A stretch of 64,000 nt of DNA, taken from Straminergon stramineum. Its lineage: Eukaryota > Streptophyta > Bryopsida > Hypnales > Calliergonaceae. The stretch spans positions 30,306,547-30,370,546 of the forward strand of contig OY987263.1 in the NCBI GenBank assembly GCA_963920665.1, read 5' to 3'. Each line of letters begins with the position of its first letter. The stretch's first letter is position 1. Position numbers and translations under genes: made by a program. The notes beneath the pieces are model-generated. The model saw only the letters and a list, made by a program, of their open reading frames with translations. It did not search any database and was not told where the DNA came from. Below are positions 50,764-61,510 of the stretch, piece after piece.

Positions 50764-51247
50764 TTAAGGTACTCATTTTTTTTAATTAGAAGTGAATTCA
50801 ATTTTTTTTCTAGTTTAATTTTGTGGTGTATTAATTTCACTTGGTCTTTTTCCTTATGGATTTTAGACTTATGACTGGCAAAATTTGAGGGTATGTTACC
50901 CCTGTTTAGTATTATGGATTTGAGTTTGTTTAATCTTTGTGATGGTAATTGGTAAGAAATACATGTCTTTTTTTTTTGGTCTTTATGATTGGCAAAAGAA
51001 ATCTTGGAAAACTTTGTGGAAGGACGATTGATTGGATGTATGACCTAAAAAGGAAGTTGAAGAAGAAGCTTGTACAAAACGGAAGAACTTATATGGGAGA
51101 AGTAAGAGGTTAATGTAGAAAAGATCTATCAATTAAATTGAACAATTTAGGAGTAAGCAATACATTTCTTGGAAAAATTTGACAATCTTCTCATGGAAAT
51201 TAGGAAGTTGAGATCCTCATACAAAGATATACGGATGCTTTTCTTAA

Positions 51248-52263
51248 CCACTAAAGGTATTGTTTCCCCTTGTTAGTGGAAATTGTCCATGTGTTTCAAA
51301 AATTTGAGAAACATCCCCTAAAGATTTTTGACTATGTATTCACCAAAAACAATCCAAAATTGTTGTTTCTAATATAGTTACAAAATTTTAGAAAAATAAC
51401 ATTTATGAATGCATGTAACCATAAGATCTTGTAGTAAGCTAGTTTGAGAAGATGTGGAATTTTTTTTGAAATTCCCACCATGCAGATTGCAAGACAGCAA
51501 TGTTTGAATTGACAAAAAAATAAAATTCTTGGCCTTGCTAAAAGTCGAGCAACTACACCTTACAAGGTCACATTTGTACAAAAAAATATTCCAAATGGTG
51601 GTGCTTCTTTGGGTTCATTCTTCAAGGCAAGTTGGATACATGTTTGAAAAAAATTCAGATCATTTGGAATTGTACAACATATAGGAAATAAATAGTAAGT
51701 AGAAAGAAGTAGAAAATGATTCAAAATACTAAATTGTTGAGAATTTAGTTTTAGAATTGAAAAATGCCAATCCCAATCCCAATGGTTGTAATGTTGTAAT
51801 GAACAATCTACATCCAATGATTTTATTTTATTTCAAAAAATATTGAAAAATTGAGTTAAATAAAGGACTTCAAAGTTTATTTTGGAGTAGATAATTCATA
51901 ATTGGCCACAAATTAAAACTCCTCATAACTTTCATCTCATTAATCAAAATGGAATGATTCAAAAGCTTTATATATATATATATAAATCTAGAAATCCAAT
52001 TTCAAGGTTTTATTTCTTTCAAAAGTGACTCAGTTTCAAAAAACATATTGAGCTCCTTGGGCTACCGCTGAGTAATGAAAATTACATATCATACAATAAA
52101 TTTAACCATGTAATCAAGAGTTATGAAAATTGTCAGGCCTTAAAGCTACTCCTCGAACACATGTTGTGTGAAAATTTTGAAGAAAGAAAATAAAAATTAT
52201 GTTCATAGTAAGTTGTTTAAAATTGCTATGTTGCCAAAAACACGTTGATGAGAGCTTTAGGGG
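51248..52263 (+). mobile_element. TTAA-type TIR element, family T8 (about 1 kb)
   Basis: Termini are TTAA|CCACTAAAGGTATTG (51244) and TGAGAGCTTTAGGGG|TTAA (52264-52267). The interior is non-coding, with a (TA)n run near 51970. A block AAAGCTTTTGAATCATT (reverse orientation, about 51960) resembles 60995 in family E. Confidence 0.55.
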
Positions 52264-52637
52264 TTAATTATGTAACATGTCAATCCTTTAATAGCAAACA
52301 CATAAGAACAAATAAATACATTGGAGAGTGGTTATGGGTTGTTTACATAACATTCATGACTCCACTCTATGAATGATTACATAATTTCAGGGCAAACCAC
52401 TTCAAAAATTCACAAAAATCACAATTTTAATCACAAAATTATTATTCCACTTGGTTTTGATTAATGAAACAAGTGTACACCTTTGAAAAATATGTGCCCC
52501 TCTATAGGTTGGCTCCAAGATGAAGCAAACTAGCAATCTGTCCATGTTATGTTAAAGGATGAAGAGAGGATGGTTTAGTAACAGGGTCAATTTATTGGAA
52601 GTTGGGCCCATTTACTAGAAATAAATCCCATTATCTT

Positions 52638-52760
52638 AATTTTTTTTTTTAATTCTTCGAACAAATGAAACAGAATTCCATTGCAAACCCAATTTTTCAT
52701 TGAAACACCCCCTTTGCAATGAAATCCTTTTCATTTGTTTCAATCGAAAAATTTTAAAAT
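52638..52760. repeat. Two convergent R2-type retroposon 3' ends
   Basis: On the minus strand, TTTGCAATGGAATTCTG leads to an A-rich tail (the T run at 52640-52650). On the plus strand, CTTTGCAATGAAATCC leads to CATTTGTTTCAATCGAAAAA. Both resemble the 3' ends at 53728 and 59716, so two tail fragments appear to face each other. Confidence 0.45.
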
Positions 52761-53566
52761 TTTAAAAATTCATTGAAATGGGCATCAATGTTCAAGTCCT
52801 GTTGTCCTTACGTAAGTTAAGGGAGCCAACCGCATTCCAATCACCCCCCCATTTTCGCCCTGTAGACTACAGTTCTTCCTGATCATGTAGTCAGGAGTAG
52901 TGATTAATTGTGGCACAGTTCCAAATGTAGTTGTGGCACATTATGATAGGCTCCAGGACTGTCAATATTGCAACTAACCCTTGGTCGATTTTGCAACCAG
53001 CCCTTGGTTGGAAATACAGAAATCTATATGACCAATATGGGTTGAACAGAATCTTAAGCTAAAAAATTCATAGTAATTACATTTTGAGAAATAAAATTAT
53101 GAAAAAATATTAAATCCTTCCCAACTCTATTTCTGTACACAGGAAAATTCCCCACTCGAGAATCCCAAGCTCCATGTAGGCGTAATTGCTTAAGTGGTTG
53201 CAAATGGGTCGTATGCCTTACTCCTTGACAGGCCAATCTGATACTGAAGTACTGACCAAGTTACTGAGTGAACTCTTTGGGGGAATGAAATCTCCGTCTT
53301 CATTAATTTGTACCCGGAAAGAAATCAGTAATCAATGGAAGTTACCAAACTATCAGCCCATTGAGTGATGCAGATCTGTCACAGTACAATACAATACATA
53401 CTCATTAACCTTCGATGTGGCAGAGGCTTACCTAGCTAGTCACAGTCAAGTGTCGGCTCCACGCCTCGGTCCACCTTTCATGTGCATAAGCTTAAGCTTA
53501 CTCATTGTTTGGTTAGCGGTCCAACTTACTTCGACTGGCTTACCATCCATTGATTGAAATTTGAAG

Positions 53567-53728
53567 TAATTGTACTTTATTCCTCTGAAAAAAACAAACA
53601 AACTGAAGTAATTTGTTTTGTGTGTGTGTGTGTTTGTTCCTTTTGCCAGGCCACTTGTAGCTGGTTGTATACGGTATTATGTTTCTTGGCAATGAAATCC
53701 CGTTTGATTTGTTTCAGAAAAAGAAAAA
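53567..53728 (+). mobile_element. R2 retroposon insertion with target-site duplication
   Basis: GAAATTTGAAG occurs at 53556-53566 and again at 53729-53739, flanking 162 bases that end in GTTTCAGAAAAAGAAAAA. The 3' part contains a CCAGGCCAC...CTGG stem-loop and a GGCAATGAAATCCCG block, both shared with 59634-59716. It is non-coding and probably a SINE or truncated LINE end. Confidence 0.6.
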
Positions 53729-54384
53729 GAAATTTGAAGGAATTTTTACTTGCAGTAAGCAATTTAATCTTGCAACAACGTGGTGGTCTGGAAGTGTGAT
53801 CGATGACAGAGAATCCTTCTGTCGGAGGCAGAAGTGCAAATGTTCGTTCTTGAAATTCTGTGTGAAAAAGAGAGGATCTTGCACAATAGTTTGACCTCCA
53901 ATAGATGCCTTTGTTTTGTTTCTTAAGCAACTGATTCACACGGCCCCCCAGGATGAATTCCAACGGTGACGAACTCACTCAGTGTTGTAGGGTTAAAAAA
54001 CGTCTTTTTTTAAACACTCAAGATTATCTCCCCTCCGTCAAGAATCTGTTCTCCAATTTCCAGTTTCCAGTTTCCAGTCTAGAGAATGAGAATATCAGAA
54101 GTGAAGTGACAAATATCCCATAAGCAAATTGGGTGATTACTGACACGATGCTAAAGTTCAGTTCATGGAGAACTTCGATCTAACTTATAATAACTTAACT
54201 TAGTGTAGGTCTGGTCTCCGCCCTGAGCCCATGGTAAGTGCCCTACAGACAAATTCAAGCCGTCCGATCCTCAGACAACAAATGGCAACCATTGATGTGC
54301 GAGTGCAGAAAGTCCTCCAGTATCTACTATACAGAATCTACAATCTGCGTTTCGGTATTCGGGCCACTTTTGATCTTATGCTTA

Positions 54385-55076
54385 GGGCCACTTCACACTA
54401 CGGCACAAGGTCGAGAGTCCGTCGATCTTAGCCAATCAGATTTCAGAGACCCAAGACTTTGGCCTCTCGGCCCTTCACACAAGGTGGCACAATCCAAAGT
54501 CCATCGCCTTGATGGCAATCTACATGGCAACCTACATGGCATCGAAATGCTTACATGGCGACAGACTCTCGATTAGAGTTTATTTGTTTATTTGTGTCGC
54601 AATTGGGGTTTGAACCCTAGTCTCCACCATTACAATAGGGAGTCTTTGCATTCTATGAACCTACTTCCCTTCAATGTCTAATGCCACCTTTTTATTCCAT
54701 TTATATCCTTCATATTCCTTGTTTAATGATGAGAGCATGTGCTGTAATTATTTTTCCAAGGCCATTTTTGACTCCTTTCTCATGCTTTTTAACCTTTTGC
54801 TTGAAAAAATTGTCACATGGGTGACAATTTATTGAAAATTTCAGAAATTGATTGGATTAGAAGTTGAAAAAATGGAATAGGTTTGGACATTGGGCTTGGA
54901 CTTTGGGCTTGGACTTTGGACTTTGGCCTTTGGAGGCTTCACACTATGGCTTGCCAAAGGCTCCAATTCCTAGTTTTTTGGGCCTATTTATTGCTCATTT
55001 CCTTGGACTCTCACCAAAGTTTGGCCACTCAATCCCATGGCCTCTCGACTTGGATGGCCATAGTGTGAAGATGCCC
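54385..55076 (+). mobile_element. PIF/Harbinger-like TIR element
   Basis: TTA flanks both sides (54382-54384 and 55077-55079). The left end is GGGCCACTTCACACTACGG; the right end in reverse complement is GGGCATCTTCACACTATGG, and both continue with AAGGTCGAGAG / AAGTCGAGAG. GGGC-type termini with a 3-bp TTA duplication are typical of PIF/Harbinger. The interior has TTGGACTTTGGGC tandem words and no transposase. Confidence 0.65.
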
Positions 55077-55079
55077 TTA

Positions 55080-56100
55080 TTCTTTCTAAGGTAGCCGACC
55101 CATTTCCAACCATTTAAGGAATTCGGCATAGCTGTAGGATGGGTTTGGTGAAGGAAAAAATTTCCTCATGTAAGGTAGGAGGTTCAAACTCTAACTGGGC
55201 ATTAAAAGCAAACATGACACAGAGGTACATTTTGCTTTTTCCAATGTACCAACTCCACACATTTCAGGAGGTAGTTGTTTTTTATGACCATTGCATTTCA
55301 ACTTCAAAAATTTGTAATTAGATCCAAAAAATACGAAATGACTTGGATTAGATGCCAATTCCATTTTTCTTCCTATTAAATTTACTGAAAGTTGCTTTCA
55401 AGAGCTTACCTTCTCTTAAAATGCAACCATCTCTTAAGTGGTCACTTTAAGAGCCTCCTACCTTAGTGAAATAGATTTTAGAAGGATTTAAAAAAAATTT
55501 ACATTTTTTTCATCGAAAATGAAATTGCTATGAATTTCTTTTGTGAAGATTCTGTGAAACCTATTCTTGCTATGTAGGTCATTCTATTTCCAATCATAGG
55601 CTTGTTACAAAATTGATGAAAGTGATAACTATGGCATTCTATGTACATTTGGGGATCATTCTAGGCTTTCAATGTACACTTCTTGAACATTTATGTTGCT
55701 CCAGCTAGTATGTGTCACTTATAAGCAAAAATGTAAACCACAACTGCTTAGAAAAATATCAACCTATATTGTGAAAAAGGGATGGTGGTCCAGAATGGGT
55801 CAGCTACCTTACAATAGAACACTTGGAAAACTTTGTTTCATTTGTATCAAGAAAAACAAAAACAAATAACACTTGAACCAATACTTGGTGATATTTTTTT
55901 TGAGTTTTACTAGATAATTTCCTGTAAGTAATTCCCATTTTGAACTGTTTTTTCCAATACCAAGTTGGTAAATATTTATTATTTATTTATATTATTTATT
56001 ATATTATATTGAAGTTATTTGTAGAACATCTTTTTTACACTTAGTGAATTTTGTGTTGTGGTATCACATTTGCATATAATTATTTGTGAGTGTAATAGAG
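55080..56100. other. AT-rich intergenic DNA, no gene recognised
   Basis: No supported ORF, element end or RNA gene was seen here. Confidence 0.35.
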
Positions 56101-56114
56101 ATTGTGTGGAATGG

Positions 56115-56359
56115 CCAACGGTGCTAGTATGTGAGCCCAAGAATGCGAGCTTGTAAGCATTGCAGTCTACATTATAGGTACATGTAATATAGATACCCCC
56201 CACTATAGAAGGTGTATGTATCATAAACACCTATAATATGAATATTTGTAATATATATATATATATATCCTATAATCATAGACAGTTTCTATAGTATATA
56301 CACCTATAACATAGGTGTGTGGTATTCTAGGCTCATGGGCTCACATAATAGTACCCCTC
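56115..56359. mobile_element. Mutator-like MITE with 9-bp duplication
   Basis: GTGGAATGG occurs at 56106-56114 and 56360-56368. The enclosed 245 bases have inverted ends that share GTACTA/GTGCTA and TATGTGAGCCCA, and inner arms continue to pair around ACCTAT/ATAGGT words with a (TA)n centre at about 56253-56268. A 9-bp duplication is typical of Mutator-like elements. Non-coding. Confidence 0.65.
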
Positions 56360-56819
56360 GTGGAATGGATTCCAACTAATAGGAACATGCACTCTTCATT
56401 GTCTTGTACATTAATCCCTAAGAGTTATTGTTGGAAATGAAAATGTTGATTTCAAGAACTTTAGAAAAAATATAATATGACCAAAATTGAATTGAGACTC
56501 ACTTCAATTCAAAGTTTTGTAAGTTTTTCTTATATTCCCATCCTTATATGGATTTATTCAATCCCTTGCCCCGAAATTATGAAGCACATGGAATGACCAT
56601 GCTAGTCACATTATTGCAGAAAAGTAGACAATATAATCCCCTCTAGACACTTTGATTGTAGGATTAAAAGAAAATGTGAATGATTGCAAGGAGTTTAGAG
56701 TGTCTCTTCTCCCCCCCCCCCGCGCTTTTCTTTTTTTCTTTTTTTCCCCTACAATTCTAAAAAATTGCCCAACTCAAGCTACATATAGAAGAGGTTGTAA
56801 CTTACATTAAAATTTAGTC

Positions 56820-57044
56820 CTTTTATTGTTGTTATTACATTGAGATCCTTGGGACTGTGCATTCCCCCGTTGCATTCTTGGTTCTATTGGAATGCCCTCA
56901 ATGAGAGAGGGTGCATGGTCTTTGTTTTGTGGTATTTACACGTAAAATGGGAAAATTATGGGATTTTGAGTTATTTTTTAATTAAAAATTAGAAACTTAC
57001 TTTCACTTTTACTTTGTTTGTGACAACGGCACAAGGCACACTTG
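56820..57044 (-). repeat. R1 retroposon-like repeat, copy 3 (upstream of HMA gene)
   Basis: Minus-strand start ACAAGTGTGCCTTGTGCC, same order of blocks as the other two copies, A-rich tail at the low-coordinate end. It lies about 460 bases before the TATA box of the HMA-domain gene. Confidence 0.65.
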
Positions 57045-57502
57045 TCAATATGAAGTCCCAAAAGAAATTTCATTTGTTTAAATTAACAAATTAAAAAAAA
57101 AAAGTCCATAAAGAAACCTGCTGGTCTTTAGCTAAAACTCAGAGCCCAGCAACGTGAATCCCGGCTAGAAGACCGAACCATCTAAAGTTTATAATTATCC
57201 AAAGCGTGTCTCGGGACTCCCGCAACACGAAAGCCCACGACCAATGACAGTCCTAGTTCAGTTGAGGACCGGACCCCGCCATGTTGATACTCGGGCAACG
57301 GTAATAGTGCGGTACCGACAACTAACCCGTCCGAAGCATCCCACTTCGTCACTCACTCCTTCAAGCCTTCTATAATAAGTGCAAACCCCGCCATCTTGAC
57401 GCGACAATTGTGTGTCTACCTCCCCCCCCGATCGATCCTTTGCACACTCACCATTGCAGCTGGCCCTTCCAGCTCAATTCAGTTCCTAGTAGAGCCTGGT
57501 CT

Positions 57503-57508
57503 TATATA
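57503..57508 (+). promoter_or_regulatory. TATA box of the HMA-domain gene
   Basis: CTTATATAGAGG lies about 75 bases before the start codon, which would place transcription start near 57535 and give a leader of about 45 bases. A second, weaker candidate (TATAATA) lies near 57371. The 450 bases upstream are GC-richer than the surroundings, as expected for a promoter. Confidence 0.55.
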
Positions 57509-57577
57509 GAGGCAGAGTACTGCGATCAAGGTGAAGAAAGTGCTGCGGTCGATCGAGCAAGGAAACTCTAGTGCAGA

Positions 57578-58907
57578 ATGGCAGTCACGTATTACTACGG
57601 CGATCCAAGGGCGTTCCAAGGCTATAACGCTCGACAGGATGAGACTTCGTTGCTCGATTACGTGCGTGTTTTGCTCTCCTCTGTTTTTTCTTTAATTTGT
57701 AATAAATTTGACATGTATGTCTACCGTATTGTGGAATTTCTTCATTCTTTCGGAAGGTTCTTCGTGGACGCGTGAGGAAGTGCCTTTTTGTTGCTTTGTT
57801 TATGATTCTTTCCCGGTTGTTTGGTGTTGTGTGCAGTGGTTCTACCCCGACAGAAATTATTTTGACGAGGTGAGGAAGGAAGCAGAGAAGCAGGCGGCGG
57901 AAGCGAAGAAGAAGGAAGGGGAGAAGGGGAAGGGAGGAGGTGGAGGTGGAGGTGGTGGCGGTGGCGGTGGCGGTGGCGGTGGCGGTGGAGGCAAGAAAGG
58001 TGGTGGTGGAGATGGTGGGGAGAAGAAGGACGGCGAGAAGAAGGAAGGGGGAGAGAAGAAGGGCGGAGATGGGGGGAAGAAGCAGCCGAAGGTAGAATAA
58101 ACGAAGCTGAAATATATTGAAGCGTGGACTTGTCGTTCCTGTGCTCTCTTCCGTCGTTTCTGTTATGGAAGTGTTGAATCTGCTGTTTTGAGAGTTTCGG
58201 ATAGCAGCACGCAGGCAGGAAATTCTCACGATCGGTTATTGAAGATGTTGATGTTATTGTGGAGTCGATCTTCGTTATCTCTGAGTCGTTTGTGTTATGA
58301 AAGTATTGAGCCTAGTTATGGAGATTTTAACAGAGGTACAGCATATAAACAGGAATTTTCACAATCGGTTTAAGTTTCAAGATGAGCTCTTCCTTGTTAC
58401 ACATGTCGATCTTCGTGAGTTCAATTCCCGGTTCTACACAAGCTCACTCTTCTTGATGCAGGTCATCGAATTGAAGGTGAATCTGTGCTGTGAATCGTGC
58501 GCCCGCAAAATGAAGAGGAAGATCGAGAAACTGGATGGTGAGTTAGTGTTCGCGGTTTCTTGTTAATTTTTCTCTGTTACAGATTCATTCAGATTTCTGC
58601 TGTGGAGTACTATCACTCCATATTCCCGTCTTCTCACAGTGCTCATTCGTAAAGAAGTTCTGTGCATTGTGCTGAACGGCCTCTTGTTCTGGTTTACGCA
58701 GGGGTGGAGGCGGGAGTTGTATGTGATATCTACGACAAGAAGGTCATAGTGAAAGCATCGGCGGACACCAAGCCAGAGACTGTGCTCAAGCAGGCACAGA
58801 AGGTGAAGAAAGACGCCGCGATGTGGCCGAAGAAGGAGGCCGAGAAGAAGGAGGGCGAGAAGAAGGAGGGCGGGGGTGGGGGCGGCGGGGGCGCGAAGAA
58901 CAAATGA
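57578..58907 (+). CDS. HMA-domain (heavy-metal-associated) protein with Gly/Lys-rich linkers, 4 exons
   Basis: Exons 57578-57661, 57837-58091, 58462-58537 and 58702-58907 join in frame; 206 aa. The N-terminus (1-45) is Tyr/Asp-rich (MAVTYYYGDPRAFQGYNARQ ... WFYPDRNYFDEV). Residues about 46-113 are Lys/Glu-rich with a run of over 20 glycines coded by GGT/GGC/GGA. The HMA fold covers about 114-180 (VIELKVNLCCESCARKMKRK, then a G-V-E turn, DKKVIVKASA and TVLKQAQKVKK). C123 and C126 form the metal-binding CxxC. The tail is KKEGEKKEGG-poly-G-AKNK, so the CaaX box of isoprenylated HIPP proteins is missing. The family binds Cu, Zn or Cd, or acts as a metal chaperone; the metal here is unknown. Retention of intron 2 would stop two codons after exon 2 and remove the HMA domain. 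The start is the first ATG after the TATA box. Confidence 0.85.
57935..57992 (+). repeat. GGN trinucleotide repeat coding for poly-glycine
   Basis: GGTGGA and GGTGGC units in tandem inside exon 2 of the HMA gene. The run is prone to length change and keeps the frame when whole codons are gained or lost. Confidence 0.8.
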
Positions 58908-59400
58908 AATTCGAGCTCCATGAAATTTTAGTATTGCTTGCACCCGCGTCTAACGTGTACGTAGCTCAGGGAACTCGCTGATGTACATTAGCGGTTGAGT
59001 CGGCAAATCTCCAAACTCCGACTTCCTTGTTTCGAATTCCCGGTGCCGACATTTTCCTAGCCTGACCTGTCAATCTTTCGCTCCCTCGTCTGATCTCTCT
59101 GAAGCTCTCCAGTGCGTTCCGTTCTTACTCTGGCATGGTGTTCGCACTCAAGTTAGATGAATTAGAGCGCATCCCATTCAGAAGTAGAAAATTTGGTTTA
59201 GTTGTTGAATCTGCACTGGAGCGCACCCTGCGGCGACTGTCGATCCGCGGCAAGTTTTGCAATGCGAGAAGTGTTTTCTGTCAGTGGGGGAGATCCTCTG
59301 ACGCTCTGTGAAGAGCTGTCCCTACTCCCAATTATGAATTGAAAAAACATGTACAGGAGATATATATATTAATATATACACTCTGCCAATATGTTTTTAC
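58908..59400 (+). other. Probable 3' UTR and flank of the HMA gene
   Basis: Non-coding, mixed GC, ending in an AT-rich ATATATATTAATATATAC stretch near 59360-59380 that would suit a polyadenylation region. The site was not defined. Confidence 0.3.
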
Positions 59401-59633
59401 TGAGATTGTTGTCATTTAAGTTAAGCTTACTTTAATCTCTGAGTTACGTTATCGTATCCGGGGCCATGCTGTAGAACGAGCTTACTGACTGAATTGCAGG
59501 AACCTGGAGGATATGTTCGTTCAGTTGGTGTCAGGCAGGACCTTTTAATATGTCACCAGCACTATTTTTGTAAATCCATTTCAGAATATTCTCTTTCCGT
59601 GAATCAATTACTCATTTCAACTGGATGTTGGCT

Positions 59634-59716
59634 TGTGTTCCCCGCCCGCCAGGCCACTCGTGGCTGGTGATTTTGTATTTCACCCTCTTGCAATGGAATT
59701 CGTTTTAAAAAAAAAT
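59634..59716 (+). mobile_element. R2 retroposon insertion (83 bp) with target-site duplication
   Basis: GATGTTGGCT occurs at 59624-59633 and 59717-59726. The insert contains CCAGGCCACTCGTGGCTGG, which folds as a stem-loop, then TTGCAATGGAATTCG and an A tail. It matches the 3' part of 53567-53728. This is a strongly 5'-truncated retroposon copy. Confidence 0.7.
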
Positions 59717-60056
59717 GATGTTGGCTGCTACCTTTCCATAACTCTCCATACTAGTAGTAAGTTACAACCTTCCAACAAAACACCACTTGTAAAAGAATCC
59801 TAGTGTTTTCTTTAGATTGAGACGAGCTAGCGGATTTTAAACTCAAGACTCCTTCCACATCAATTTTGGAAGAAAATTGAAATGATGAACACATGTCCAT
59901 CCACATGAAGGAGATTGGGACAACAAGACAAGGTATTGTGCACACAATTGATTGATGTAAAAGGGTTGTATACCATATTTCTATCAAATATTAATTGGAT
60001 GAATATGCAAAATCTAACTATACAATAAATAAGATTGATTTTGGTTTATCAATTAA

Positions 60057-60277
60057 CCCTTGAACACCGGACTAGTGACCATGGAGATCATACTTTTGGG
60101 AACTATGTGACATCATCCACTTTAAAAAAAACAAAAATACTCATTGGAAGTCAAACTACTGTAGAATATTTCCCCTTTCCACTCTTGATTATGAGGATGA
60201 ATAGTTGAACTTCTATCCTATATAGGAAAATTCCTTGTCATTCATTGGACAAAATCATTTGTTGCATCGTTTATGGG
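60057..60277 (+). mobile_element. Short TTAA-type MITE, family C, copy 2
   Basis: TTAA at 60053-60056 and 60278-60281; termini CCCTTGAACACCGGAC and CATCGTTTATGGG; 221 bp. It aligns end to end with the reverse complement of 22725-22946. Confidence 0.8.
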
Positions 60278-60559
60278 TTAAGAATCCCCCCAATGTTGGT
60301 TATGTACTAATTAGGCACCTAAACTTCTTTAATCCTTCAACCCTTGAAAGTCCCTTGGGATCCTTCTATACGAACAATATTTAGCCTTATTACTCTTCAA
60401 TTATGGTTTAATATATGAATTGTGATACATTGTTATTTACGTAGTATGATTATCATTAAATTACTTTGTACTAAAAAATATTTGGTTAATGTTTTTTGAT
60501 CAAATAACACCAAATTCATAATATACTATATGGCCACAAAGGGTTTGGGGGCTCTTTAA

Positions 60560-61510
60560 GGGCTGAGTACTAAAAATTCATGATTTAAGTTGTCGATTTT
60601 GATGTTCATATTGTAAAAAGTTTAATCTAAATGAAAATTTTACTATATCATTAACTTGAGTGAAAAACATTGCATGCACTAGTTTAAATAAACAATTATT
60701 AAAATAAACAAAAGTTGTTTGAAATTGTGATGATGGTACCTAATCAAAGTCAACAAAAAACGTTGACTTCATTTTTTTCAAATTGTATAAAATTGTGATG
60801 ATGGTACCTAATTGTCATGTCCTACACAATAAACTTTGTTTCATGTCATTTTGATAAGTTAGTACTAGTTGTTAATAGTTCTTTAAAATCAAAAATATCT
60901 TTGACAGGGTTCCTAAATACTATATATACTTGTATATATAAATAAAAGTTATGAGGTTGGATAGATTGATACCAACATAGAGAGCTTTGAATCATTATCT
61001 TCCAGTTCATAAAATCAAAAGTACAAAAAACTCATATTTGTGGTCAATGTAAGCAAAAATAACAATAACAATTTTTTTTAAACTTGGATATTTTTTAAAA
61101 ACTTTAAATGTTATGATTAAAAAAAAGTTACATCTTGTTAATTAGAACATTTACAACATTCATATTGATATTTTTCAATTTCATGTCAAAATCTATAGTA
61201 ATATAGATATTTATTTCATCCTATGCATACTTTCATTTTCTATAGAAATATTAGGATAAATTTTTTTGGTGAGTTTTCTTCCATGTATTTTGAATCTATT
61301 ATCTAAGATGTTGTATAAAATACACAATGCTCACATTTTCTACTAAATTTTTAGAAAGGAAAAACTTACCTTTAGAAAGGGCTATAAAAGAACTTATTTT
61401 TAGAGATTAGGGCATTATGATCTTGCAATAAGTGGATATTTCACTCTATACTCTTAGGAAGATATACTTGACCAAGGGAACTAAAAGATCGTACAATTGC
61501 ATCCTCCACA
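60560..61510 (+). repeat. Degenerate element related to 44326-45150 (family E)
   Basis: Ordered similarity to the 44.3-45.15-kb segment in direct orientation; clear ends were not found. It also contains a perfect 23-base direct repeat (60722-60744 and 60790-60812) around a small AAGTCAAC...GTTGACTT palindrome. Confidence 0.35.

Noticed and set aside
57585..58229. 214-codon minus-strand ORF over the HMA gene
   Set aside because: It is a shadow of the GGN repeat exon and crosses real introns.
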